Shown: piece after piece, positions 1-6,080 of the stretch
How the letters are laid out: every line of letters starts with the position of its first letter
Position numbering within the stretch: the first letter of the stretch is position 1
Assembly (NCBI GenBank): GCA_028704265.1
Contig: JAQVLH010000012.1
Location: 1-14,139, forward strand
Source: Candidatus Nanoarchaeia archaeon
GTDB taxonomy: Archaea; Nanobdellota; Nanobdellia; Tiddalikarchaeales; Tiddalikarchaeaceae
Length of the DNA stretch: 14,139 nt
Direction of reading: 5' to 3'
Translations under genes and position numbers: made by a program
Notes under the pieces: model-generated
Databases searched by the model: none
The model's input: only the letters and a program-made list of their open reading frames with translations
Told to the model about the DNA's origin: nothing

Positions 1-807
1 GTCTTTCCCTAATGCCTTTAATCCTTTTTTTATTGAATAATTAAGTATTTTGTAAGCATTAATTTTTATTTTTTCAGGCAAATCAAGCAAACTTCCAATC
101 TTGAAAATTGCGCATCTGGTAGATATTGGTTTAAAAATTATGCCTAATTTAGGTAATATTTCTTTGTTTATTACAGCAATTGATTTGTTTATGTTTTTTT
201 CAGAAGATTGCGATTTTTCAACCAATTCCTCTAAAAATATTGGAAAATCATAATTCCTGACTGCAATATAAAGGCTTGCGGCAAGCATTGTTTCTATACC
301 TCTGCCTAATAATAATTTCTTTTCAAAAGCATTCGTATAAATCTTCCAGGCAGTTTTTGAAATATATTTAGGAACAGATAATTTTGAGCATAAATCATTA
401 AAAAAAGGAGTAGCTTGATGATAATTTCTTTCAAGTGAATTAACTAAACTTTTATTTATTTTTAGCAAAGTGTTATATTTTTTTTTATTCTCATTATAAT
501 CTTTATCATATTTAACATCGGAGACTCTAAATCCAGTTCTTGGGCCAAAATCCCTCCAAGGAGTTTCATGGTCTTTTCGCTCATTGGTTTCTTTATTGTC
601 ATACATTTTTTTCTCATAATTGACAAATTCTGAACCTTGAACTACTGCGCAGTCGGGGCAAACGTATAAATTGTCTTCATTAAGCAAAAATTCTCCTGAA
701 TAATCACATGAATCACTAATGCAAGAGTCAGATAAATCATATTTCGCGGATCTTATTTTATTTTCAAGCCCGCTTTCATTATTTAGCAAATAGGATGAAT
801 TAACCAT
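1..807 (-). CDS. tfb: Transcription initiation factor B (TFIIB/TFB-like), C-terminal part cut by window edge
   Basis: TFB bridges TBP on the TATA box to archaeal RNA polymerase and sets the start site. The 269 visible codons run without a stop to base 1; the usual length is about 300-330, so much of the second cyclin repeat is missing. Residues 29-53 form a zinc ribbon (C29, C34, C50-P-D-C53). Residues 77-85 (PWRDFGPRT) resemble the B-reader segment W-R-x-F...RT-G but are compressed compared with usual TFBs. The first cyclin repeat is clear: LLLGRGIETMLAASLYIAVR at about 157-176, followed by P-x-F-L-E-E-L. The start at 807 is supported by a TATA-like TTTTAAAA about 27 bp upstream. The C-x4-C spacing of the first zinc pair (usually C-x2-C) and the short reader suggest a divergent or secondary TFB. 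TFB family membership is secure; whether it is the main TFB cannot be told. Confidence 0.88.
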   Translation of the reverse strand, partial: MVNSSYLLNNESGLENKIRSAKYDLSDSCISDSCDYSGEFLLNEDNLYVCPDCAVVQGSEFVNYEKKMYDNKETNERKDHETPWRDFGPRTGFRVSDVKYDKDYNENKKKYNTLLKINKSLVNSLERNYHQATPFFNDLCSKLSVPKYISKTAWKIYTNAFEKKLLLGRGIETMLAASLYIAVRNYDFPIFLEELVEKSQSSEKNINKSIAVINKEILPKLGIIFKPISTRCAIFKIGSLLDLPEKIKINAYKILNYSIKKGLKALGKD

Positions 808-830
808 TGATTATTTTAGTAAAAATTTGT

Positions 831-838
831 TTTTAAAA
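831..838 (-). promoter_or_regulatory. TATA-like box of the TFB gene
   Basis: TTTTAAAA centred about 27 bp upstream of the ATG at 807 on the minus strand. This matches the archaeal TATA position for a leaderless transcript. It is a pattern in very AT-rich DNA and not a proven promoter. Confidence 0.45.
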
Positions 839-908
839 ATTTATTTAATTTAATTTTTTTAGAAAATCAGTGAATAATTTATTAAAATGTTAAATAATTT
901 ATTAGATT

Positions 909-1157
909 ATGAAAGAATGGTTTGTCTATATCCTTGAATGTTGCGATGGCTCATATTATACTGGAGTGAGCAATGATGTAGAAAAAAGGATGATTGCGCA
1001 CCAGAAAGGATTAGGAAGCAAGTATGTGAAGAAAAAAGGTTACAAGAAGTTATTGTTCTGCAAAAAGTGCTTGGATAAATCGGACGCCTGCAAGAAAGAA
1101 TACCAAATAAAGCAATTGCCAAAATACGAGAAATTGGAATGGTTTAGAAAACAATAA
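909..1157 (+). CDS. GIY-YIG single-domain nuclease-like protein (YhbQ/UPF0213-type)
   Basis: 82 residues, the normal size for stand-alone GIY-YIG proteins, whose cellular role is not well defined; the fold is that of DNA nucleases of the UvrC N-terminal/homing endonuclease type. The first motif is FVYIL (residues 5-9) and the second is YYTGVS (16-21), followed by the expected basic position (EKR, R27) and a conserved glutamate in EYQIK (E64) that would hold the catalytic metal. Y7, Y17, R27 and E64 are therefore all present. It is divergent from the TFB gene and converges on the nucleotidyltransferase gene with only 4 bp between the two stops, so the two transcripts must overlap. A weak TATA-like TTATTAAAA lies about 25 bp upstream. 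The reading frame on the other strand over this gene has no family features and is a shadow. Confidence 0.9.
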   Translation: MKEWFVYILECCDGSYYTGVSNDVEKRMIAHQKGLGSKYVKKKGYKKLLFCKKCLDKSDACKKEYQIKQLPKYEKLEWFRKQ

Positions 1158-1161
1158 TAAT

Positions 1162-2145
1162 CTAATATTTTTTCAATTCATCAATTCTTTTTTCTATTTT
1201 AATAAGAATATTCAATTTTTCTTTTGCGAATTTTTCATCAAACTCTTTTATTCCAAGAATTGATTTTGCAATTTTTATTATTTCAATATTATATTTTTGA
1301 TTGGTTTTTAAAGTCCATAAATCTTTTTCCCCGAAAGACCAATCAATCAGGCATTCAATAATAAATTTCAGGGAGTATTCTTTTGGGTAATTATTAAATG
1401 TGAAATTCAAGCATTCAATATTGTATTTTATTTTTATAATGTCATAAAATCCCAAGTTTTTTTCTTTCGGATTCTTATTTTTGTAGCATTTGTTCATTAT
1501 CATATACGCTTTTTCATAATCTTTTAAAATATTTTTTTGGTCAAAATTTTCAATGTTAAATAATTTAATCCAAATATTGTAAAGCTCTTTGTCTATTTTT
1601 TTAATTGATTCAAAAAGCCTGAAGCTTGGGTAAGGAAGTCCTAACCGTGCCGGCAAAGCCATTGCCATTAAATAGCTGAATGCTTCGCAACCAAGAATGT
1701 GATAAACTGATTTTTCATAATCTTTTTTATTGAAATAATCAATTGCTATTTTTTGGAACTTTTTGGCTTTTTTTAATTCTTTGTTAAAATTATTTATTTT
1801 CTCTTTTTCAGATTTAAATTTTCTATTTTTTAATAATCCATATTTATCATAAGCCACAACATTCTCATCCAATATTTCATCTTTTGAAAATTCTTCAATC
1901 GGATGAAAAATCTCTTCAATGAATTTTCCTTTGAATTTGTAAAATCCTCGAGTAAATTTAGGCAAATATTTTTTTTTACAATAAAATCCTATATCAATAT
2001 CGCTATGCTCTGTCTCATCTCCCCTTGCAACTGAGCCACCATAAATTATAAGCTCAATTTTAGGGTTTTCTTTTAATTTTTTATTTATTAATAAATCAAT
2101 GACTTTTAGAAATTCTTGATGCAATTCATTATTCATTTTTATCAC
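1162..2145 (-). CDS. Nucleotidyltransferase-domain protein (Pol beta superfamily), last gene of the isc operon
   Basis: 327 residues. The Pol beta/minimal nucleotidyltransferase signature is clear at 36-51: G36-G-S38, then D49-I-D51 as the metal-binding pair (GGSVARGDETEHSDID). Such enzymes move a nucleotide from an NTP to a protein, RNA or small molecule; the substrate here is unknown. Residues from about 110 on look all-helical, as in kanamycin-nucleotidyltransferase-like two-domain proteins, with a conserved-looking GLPYPSFRLFESIKK patch near 170-184. The start is a GTG at 2145 whose bases overlap the upstream TGA stop (GTGA, 4-bp overlap). An ATG at 2136 is the alternative. Tight coupling to iron-sulfur genes is unusual for this family and gives no known role. 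It could be a tRNA, protein or antibiotic-type nucleotidyltransferase. The superfamily is secure, the function open. Confidence 0.85.
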   Translation of the reverse strand: MIKMNNELHQEFLKVIDLLINKKLKENPKIELIIYGGSVARGDETEHSDIDIGFYCKKKYLPKFTRGFYKFKGKFIEEIFHPIEEFSKDEILDENVVAYDKYGLLKNRKFKSEKEKINNFNKELKKAKKFQKIAIDYFNKKDYEKSVYHILGCEAFSYLMAMALPARLGLPYPSFRLFESIKKIDKELYNIWIKLFNIENFDQKNILKDYEKAYMIMNKCYKNKNPKEKNLGFYDIIKIKYNIECLNFTFNNYPKEYSLKFIIECLIDWSFGEKDLWTLKTNQKYNIEIIKIAKSILGIKEFDEKFAKEKLNILIKIEKRIDELKKY

Positions 2146-2927
2146 ATATTTAATATTATTTTTAGATATTCTAAATAATCTTTCTGCATTTTTTTAAAGC
2201 CTTTAATCTTTTTATTTAATATTTCTTCATATTTATATGTGAATTTTGGCATTCCATTAATAAACTCTTTAACAGGCTCGCCAAGCAAAACATTCATGTA
2301 AGCAGTTTCGGATAATTCATTAACAGGTATTATATTTTTAATTTTGACATTATAATTATATGGCACATTGTAAGTAATTATATTGAATAAATTTTTAATT
2401 CCTTTTCTATAAGGGAATATTTTAATATTTATTTTTGAATACTTATTAACCCAATTATTAATTTTCAAGAAATCTTGATCTTCAGCCACTAAAAAATAAT
2501 TTTTTATTGGTTTCTCTGAAGCTTTAATTAATAAATCCAAAGTCATTTTTGCAGTGTTTCCCTCCCCTATTTCATCATCAACAAAAATAACATTATTAAA
2601 TGATATTCCCCTTAATTTTTTCTTTACATCATCCAATAATATTGAATTATCAAATTTGTCTTTATATCCTCCTTCATAAGGTTTATTGTTTTTTTTAGTA
2701 GGAGTATATCTATAAATTGGCAAAGCTAATGAAGGAATGTTTATTTTCAAATCTTTCAAGATTATTTGAGTCAATCTTGTCATGCTTGCGCCAGTATTTC
2801 CTCCTCCAACAATTAAATCAATTTTGTAATTTTTTTCTATAAATAACTCTTTAATTTTTGAAGCAAAATCTTTCAAATAAGCAATGCTAAAATACCCGAC
2901 TTTATTCCACAATTCTTCAGATTTCAT
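2142..2927 (-). CDS. Phosphoribosyltransferase-fold protein
   Basis: 261 residues from the ATG at 2927. The type I PRTase fold is shown by the PRPP-binding loop at about 113-126 (VIFVDDEIGEGNTA: hydrophobic strand, two acidic residues, then G-x-G-x-T) and by a glycine-rich loop at 39-47 (IVGGGNTGAS), in the place of the pyrophosphate-binding loop. A lysine-rich hood region (77-91) and a C-terminal helical extension follow. No base-specific motif is recognisable, so the accepted base, or a purely regulatory role, is unknown. An in-frame ATG 36 bases further upstream (2963) would lie deep inside iscU. The ATG at 2927 is preferred because it makes an exact ATGA overlap with the iscU stop, like every other junction in this operon. 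Its 3' end overlaps the nucleotidyltransferase start by 4 bp, and the pair could be functionally linked. Confidence 0.82.
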   Translation of the reverse strand: MKSEELWNKVGYFSIAYLKDFASKIKELFIEKNYKIDLIVGGGNTGASMTRLTQIILKDLKINIPSLALPIYRYTPTKKNNKPYEGGYKDKFDNSILLDDVKKKLRGISFNNVIFVDDEIGEGNTAKMTLDLLIKASEKPIKNYFLVAEDQDFLKINNWVNKYSKINIKIFPYRKGIKNLFNIITYNVPYNYNVKIKNIIPVNELSETAYMNVLLGEPVKEFINGMPKFTYKYEEILNKKIKGFKKMQKDYLEYLKIILNM

Positions 2928-3352
2928 TTTCTTTTCTCGCATTTTTTGTTGCATCCGTGGCACTCATGCCTTACAAATGACTGCTTGCTTTTATTTTCAT
3001 AATTATCAATTGCTGCATTCAAGGCTTCTTCTGCCAAATTAGAGCAATGCATTTTCAATTTAGGTAAACCTTCTAATTCTTTTGCAACATCGGCTTTCGT
3101 GATTTTTCTTGCTTCATCTAAAGTCTTGCCTTTGGCCAATTGAGTTATCATTGAGGAAGTGGCTATTGCTGAAGCGCATCCAAAAGTCTTGAATTTTATG
3201 TCTTTAATCCTGTTGTTTTCAACTTTTATATGAATTTCCATAACATCACCGCAAACAGGATTTCCCACTTTGCCAACGCCGTCAGGATTTTTTAGTTCCC
3301 CTACATTCATCGGGTGAGTAAAGTTTTCAATTACTTTTTTTGAATACATCAT
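2924..3352 (-). CDS. iscU: Iron-sulfur cluster scaffold IscU/NifU N-terminal domain, with Cys-rich tail
   Basis: 142 residues. IscU accepts sulfur from the cysteine desulfurase and iron to build [2Fe-2S]/[4Fe-4S] clusters. All three cluster cysteines are visible: in GNPVCGD (about residue 34, with the conserved following Asp), in FKTFGCASA (59) and in LKMHCSNLAEEA (103). The segment GLPKLKMHCSNLAEEAL is the typical H-C-S-x-L-A signature. After the usual end of the family comes a tail, residues 127-142, with C-H-G-C-N-K-K-C and several lysines. This tail adds three cysteines in a C-x2-C-x3-C pattern not found in ordinary IscU. The ATG at 3352 overlaps the nifS stop by 4 bp (ATGA); a second ATG follows directly at 3349. 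Family assignment is secure. The tail could hold zinc or a second cluster. Confidence 0.95.
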   Translation of the reverse strand: MMYSKKVIENFTHPMNVGELKNPDGVGKVGNPVCGDVMEIHIKVENNRIKDIKFKTFGCASAIATSSMITQLAKGKTLDEARKITKADVAKELEGLPKLKMHCSNLAEEALNAAIDNYENKSKQSFVRHECHGCNKKCEKRK

Positions 3353-4503
3353 TTTTTATCACTTGAATATAAAGGACTCATAGCTCTTAATTTGGCAATT
3401 ATTGGCTTTAAAACTTTAATTAAATAATCAATCTCTTTAATGGTGTTATATTTGCTGAAGCTAAAACGAATGCTGCCATGGGCAATCTCATGCTTCAATC
3501 CCATTGCCAATAATACATGCGAAGCTTCTAAAGAGGTTGATGAGCAGGCGCTTCCTGTTGAAACCATGATTCTTTTTTCGCTAAGCATTAAAAGAATTCC
3601 TTCTCCTTCAATTCCTTTGAATGAAAAATTAACATTATTGCATAATCTGTCAGAGCCAATTGCTCCGTTTAATTTAATATCATTAATATTTTCTTGAATT
3701 TTTTTGATAGTATAATCTCTTAATTTTGTTAAATATTCAACATTTTTTTTATTAGAAATCTGAACTGCTTTTGCAAATCCAATGATGCCTGAAACGTTTT
3801 CAGTGCCGGCCCTTAAATTAAATTCATGACTTCCTCCGCTCTGCCAAGCTTTAATCTTAGTCCCTTTTTTGATAAAGAGGGCTCCGACCCCTTTAGGGCC
3901 GTGAATTTTATGGGAATTAATTGTAAGTAAATTAATATTCATTTCTTTTATATCAATTGGCACTTTAGTGTAAGACTGGCAGGCATCAGAATGAAAATAA
4001 ACCCCATTCTCTTTGCAAATTTTTCCGATCTCTGAAATATTATTAATTGTTCCAACTTCATTATTTGCATGCATTATAGTAACCAAACAGGTTTTCTTAG
4101 TGATTGCTTTTTTTACATCAAGAGGATTAACTGCCCCGAATTCATCAACTCCAACATATGTGACTTTGAATCCTTGGCTTTCAAGCCATCTACATGAATT
4201 TAAAACGCAGTCATGCTCAACTTTGCTGGTAATAATGTGATTTTTTTCTCTATTAGAGAACGCTGTTGATTTTATTGCAAAATTATTGGATTCAGTCCCT
4301 CCTGAGGTGAAGATTATCTCTTCAGGCAATGCATTAATCGAATCTGCTATAATTTTTCATGCTTTTTCTAAAGATTCTTTTGCCAATTGGCCCATTTCAT
4401 GAATGCTTGAGGCATTGGCGTAATCCATTCCATAGTAAGGATTCATTGCCTTAATTACTTCATTGTCAACCTTGGTTGATGCTGCATTGTCAAAATAAAT
4501 CAT
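3349..4503 (-). pseudogene. nifS: Cysteine desulfurase NifS/IscS, interrupted by an in-frame TGA at codon 49
   Basis: NifS is a PLP enzyme that takes sulfur from cysteine and passes it to IscU. The complete frame runs from ATG 4503 (MIYFDNAASTK, a perfect NifS N-terminus) to a TGA at 3351-3349, 385 codons, the usual length. At 4359-4357 the codon is TGA where the family has Arg (EKA-stop-KII against typical EKAREKI). The rest is undamaged: TSGGTESNN (66-74), the Asp that contacts PLP in HSDA, PLP lysine K199 in SHKIHGPKG, RAGTEN, catalytic C320 in STGSACSS, and the typical RAMSPLY end. The part after the stop is open from a TTG at 4329 (326 aa) but would lack the N-terminal arm. The ATG at 4503 overlaps the regulator stop by 4 bp. 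This is a recent lesion, a sequence error or a read-through site. Selenocysteine is unlikely at an Arg position. Confidence 0.9.
4357..4359 (-). other. In-frame TGA codon inside nifS
   Basis: TGA at codon 49 of the full-length nifS frame, flanked by GCA and AAA. One base change from AGA or CGA (Arg) would create it. The frame continues unbroken for 335 sense codons after it. TGA also ends most neighbouring genes at their natural C-termini, so it is a real stop in this genome. Confidence 0.9.
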
Positions 4504-4856
4504 TGGCAGCAGCACTCTCCTTTGCAATTAACTGATTCAATGCTTTTATGGATTTTGCATAGGCAATTGCTTTTTCTGATAAATGAGCAGATGCTGTTGA
4601 TTTCTTTAATAGCGCAGGATTTGTCGCCGGATATATTTTTTGCAGATTCTTTTATTTTTTCAAGAGTTATTTTGTCAAATTTTATGTTAGCAGTCGCCCT
4701 TTTTGACTTGACATACTGGCTTACTGCTGCTCCGCTGATTCCAAGCAATTCAGAGATACTTTTTTGATTTAATTTATTTTTTGACATCTCAACCGCCAAT
4801 TGCTTCCTTATTGCAGGTATTACAAAATTTGCTTCAATCTCCTGGGGCTGCTTCAT
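4500..4856 (-). CDS. HTH regulator with Cys-rich C-terminus, probable Fe-S-sensing repressor of the isc operon
   Basis: 118 residues. The N-terminal half begins EIEANFVIPAIRKQLAVEM and contains an XRE-like helix-turn-helix at about 29-53 (LNQKSISELLGISGAAVSQY), the layout of the archaeal predicted regulators of the COG2522 type. The C-terminal half carries eight cysteines (81, 90, 98, 100, 111, 115, 116, 117), ending in ECCCQ; this is enough to bind an iron-sulfur cluster or another metal. It is the first gene of the operon, joined to nifS by an ATGA overlap, and two palindromes lie between its TATA-like element and its start. I infer an autorepressor that senses cluster supply, in the role IscR and SufR play in bacteria. 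The DNA-binding domain is seen directly; cluster binding is inference. Confidence 0.8.
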   Translation of the reverse strand: MKQPQEIEANFVIPAIRKQLAVEMSKNKLNQKSISELLGISGAAVSQYVKSKRATANIKFDKITLEKIKESAKNISGDKSCAIKEINSICSFIRKSNCLCKIHKSIESVNCKGECCCQ

Positions 4857-4860
4857 ATTA

Positions 4861-4873
4861 TTAACACTGTTAA
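4861..4873. promoter_or_regulatory. Palindromic operator candidate 1
   Basis: TTAACACTGTTAA, a perfect 6-bp inverted repeat around a central C, lying 5 bp upstream of the ATG of the Cys-rich HTH gene. Together with the second copy it covers the expected transcription start, a position typical for a repressor. Confidence 0.7.
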
Positions 4874-4877
4874 TTAA

Positions 4878-4890
4878 TTAACGCTGTTAA
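4878..4890. promoter_or_regulatory. Palindromic operator candidate 2
   Basis: TTAACGCTGTTAA, identical to candidate 1 except for G in place of A at its sixth base, which breaks one pair of the palindrome. It is spaced 17 bp start to start, with TTAA between. A 17-bp spacing puts two dimers on offset but neighbouring faces of the helix. A partial third half-site, TTAACATTAA, lies at 4908-4917 near the promoter of the divergent gene. Confidence 0.7.
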
Positions 4891-4897
4891 TTTAAAA
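4890..4897 (-). promoter_or_regulatory. TATA-like box of the isc operon
   Basis: On the minus strand TTTTAAAT, centred 37 bp upstream of the ATG at 4856, which would place the transcript start near 4867 and give a leader of about 10 bases. Both palindromes sit directly downstream of it. Confidence 0.4.
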
Positions 4898-4913
4898 GCT
4901 TTTTCCATTAACA

Positions 4914-4922
4914 TTAAAAATA
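4914..4922 (+). promoter_or_regulatory. TATA-like box of the membrane winged-helix gene
   Basis: TTAAAAATA centred about 25 bp upstream of the ATG at 4943, suggesting a leaderless transcript. The stretch from here on (AAAAATAGAAAA...CTC) resembles the region before the zinc-ribbon gene at 8339. Confidence 0.45.
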
Positions 4923-4942
4923 GAAAACTCTTAATTAAATCT

Positions 4943-5389
4943 ATGAATAACAGGCAAGTTGGGCTGATAATAATATCTTTTGCGCTTTTAATAGGCTTTA
5001 TTGTCTATTCGTTTAACCGCGCATTGACAGAGATAGTTAATACTTCATGCTCCCATGGCGATTCATGCCCTATGTGGGGGACTATAGATTTTCAGACTAA
5101 TGTAAGCATAGGAATAATATTTTTTGTAATTTTAATAGGAATATATTTTATATTAATGCCTGCTAAAAAGAAGGAGATTAAAGCTAATATAAAAAATCTG
5201 GATAAGGATGAAATGAAAATAATCTCCCTTATTGAAAAATCAGAAGGCTCAATGTTCCAGTCAGCAATTGTTGAAGAGTCAAAATATCCAAAAACCAAAA
5301 TTACAAGAATTCTTGACAGATTAGAGGGAAAAGGTGTAATTGAAAGAAAAAGAAGGGGAATGACAAATATAGTGCTTCTTAAGAAATGA
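4943..5389 (+). CDS. Membrane-anchored winged-helix transcriptional regulator, probable copper/redox sensor
   Basis: 148 residues. Two transmembrane segments (about 6-24 and 55-72) flank an outer loop of about 30 residues containing C36-S-H38-G-D-S-C42-P-M44, a set of Cys, His and Met ligands suited to copper or to a disulfide switch. The cytoplasmic part (about 87-147) is a MarR/COG2512-like winged helix: MFQSAIVEESKYPKTKITRILDRLEGKGVIERKRRGMTN, with the basic wing RKRRGMTN. Archaea have many membrane-associated regulators of this layout. Here it opens the copper gene cluster, so I infer that it senses metal or redox state at the membrane and controls the two genes after it, possibly through the palindrome overlapping its own stop codon. 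Topology and winged helix are seen directly; copper sensing is inferred. Confidence 0.85.
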   Translation: MNNRQVGLIIISFALLIGFIVYSFNRALTEIVNTSCSHGDSCPMWGTIDFQTNVSIGIIFFVILIGIYFILMPAKKKEIKANIKNLDKDEMKIISLIEKSEGSMFQSAIVEESKYPKTKITRILDRLEGKGVIERKRRGMTNIVLLKK

Positions 5390-5400
5390 AACTAGTTTCA
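5387..5400. promoter_or_regulatory. Perfect 14-bp palindrome (operator candidate)
   Basis: TGAAACTAGTTTCA, a perfect palindrome whose first three bases are the stop codon of the winged-helix gene. It ends 10 bp before the TATAAG box at 5411, so it sits at about -54 to -41 from the probable start of the next gene. That is a classic place for an archaeal activator, or for a repressor that hinders TBP/TFB. Confidence 0.6.
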
Positions 5401-5410
5401 GACAATGGCT

Positions 5411-5416
5411 TATAAG
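5411..5416 (+). promoter_or_regulatory. TATA box for the HMA-like membrane protein/copA transcript
   Basis: TATAAG centred about 27 bp upstream of the ATG at 5441. It marks that ATG, rather than the one at 5405, as the start of a leaderless transcript. Confidence 0.6.
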
Positions 5417-5440
5417 CAGTTTCAATCTTTAATAATTATT

Positions 5441-6055
5441 ATGAAAAATAAAAAAATTGACTGCTGCAATAATAAGATTGATAAAAAATTGAAGAAAAAA
5501 AGCGCAATATATGCAATATTATCAGGAATATTCCCCCACACTTTCTGCATACTATTTATTGTTTTTACAGTGCTGGGTATGACTTCAATGACTTATTTAT
5601 TAAAGCCAATAATGATGAGCCAACATTTCTTTTATATTCTAATATTAGTCTCAATAATTTTTACTACAATTTCTGCGCTGATTTATCTGAAAACAACAAA
5701 TAATTTGTCAATTAAAGGAATAATAATTAAACAAAAATACTTGCTAATGCTTTATTTGGCAACAATAAGCATTAATATTTTATTATTTTTAATAATATTT
5801 CCTTTAGCAGCAAACCTTGGAGTAAGCGTTGCAAAGGAATCCGATTCAAATATTATGCTTCAGGTTGCAATTCCATGCTCAGGTCATGCTCCATTGATAA
5901 CTAATGAATTAAAAGCAATTAATGGAGTATCAAGTGTTAAGTTTTCACTGCCAAATTTGTTTAATATAACATATAATTCTTCAGTAAGCAAAAGTCAAAT
6001 AATTGGATTGGAAGTTTTTGGCACTTACAAAGCATTAGAAATAATTAATAAATAA
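5441..6055 (+). CDS. Three-TM membrane protein with C-terminal HMA-like domain, copper-cluster protein
   Basis: 204 residues from the ATG at 5441. An upstream in-frame ATG at 5405 would add 12 residues, but the TATA box at 5411 argues against it. The N-terminus has a Cys pair (IDCC, 8-9) and a lysine-rich stretch. Three hydrophobic segments follow, at about 21-48 (with P-H-x-F-C inside), 60-83 and 100-125. Residues 138-198 resemble a heavy-metal-associated (beta-alpha-beta-beta-alpha-beta) fold: MLQVAIPCSGHAPLITNELK then INGVSSVKF, where the usual C-x2-C is replaced by P-C-S-G-H, so C146 and H149 would be the ligands. It lies 25 bp upstream of copA. I infer that it binds copper at the membrane and hands it to CopA, or works with it; this is not proven. 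Confidence 0.75.
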   Translation: MKNKKIDCCNNKIDKKLKKKSAIYAILSGIFPHTFCILFIVFTVLGMTSMTYLLKPIMMSQHFFYILILVSIIFTTISALIYLKTTNNLSIKGIIIKQKYLLMLYLATISINILLFLIIFPLAANLGVSVAKESDSNIMLQVAIPCSGHAPLITNELKAINGVSSVKFSLPNLFNITYNSSVSKSQIIGLEVFGTYKALEIINK

Positions 6056-6080
6056 TCAAGGATTAAAAAAAAGGATAAAT

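Noticed and set aside
1162..2145. Nucleotidyltransferase as half of a MNT/HEPN toxin-antitoxin pair
   Set aside because: It is a two-domain protein of 327 residues, far longer than MNT antitoxins, there is no separate HEPN gene beside it, and it is coupled to iron-sulfur genes.
2928..2963. Upstream ATG at 2963 as start of the PRTase
   Set aside because: It would overlap iscU by 40 bases, while the ATG at 2927 gives the same 4-bp overlap as the other operon junctions.
4357..4359. UGA as a recoded sense codon (Trp, Gly or selenocysteine) in nifS
   Set aside because: UGA ends the regulator, nifS, iscU, the PRTase, winged-helix and copA genes at their natural ends, Trp is encoded by TGG throughout, and the family residue here is Arg, not Cys.
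5405..5440. Upstream ATG at 5405 as start of the HMA-like membrane protein
   Set aside because: A TATA box lies at 5411-5416 inside this extension, at the right distance for a start at 5441; the added residues look untranslated.
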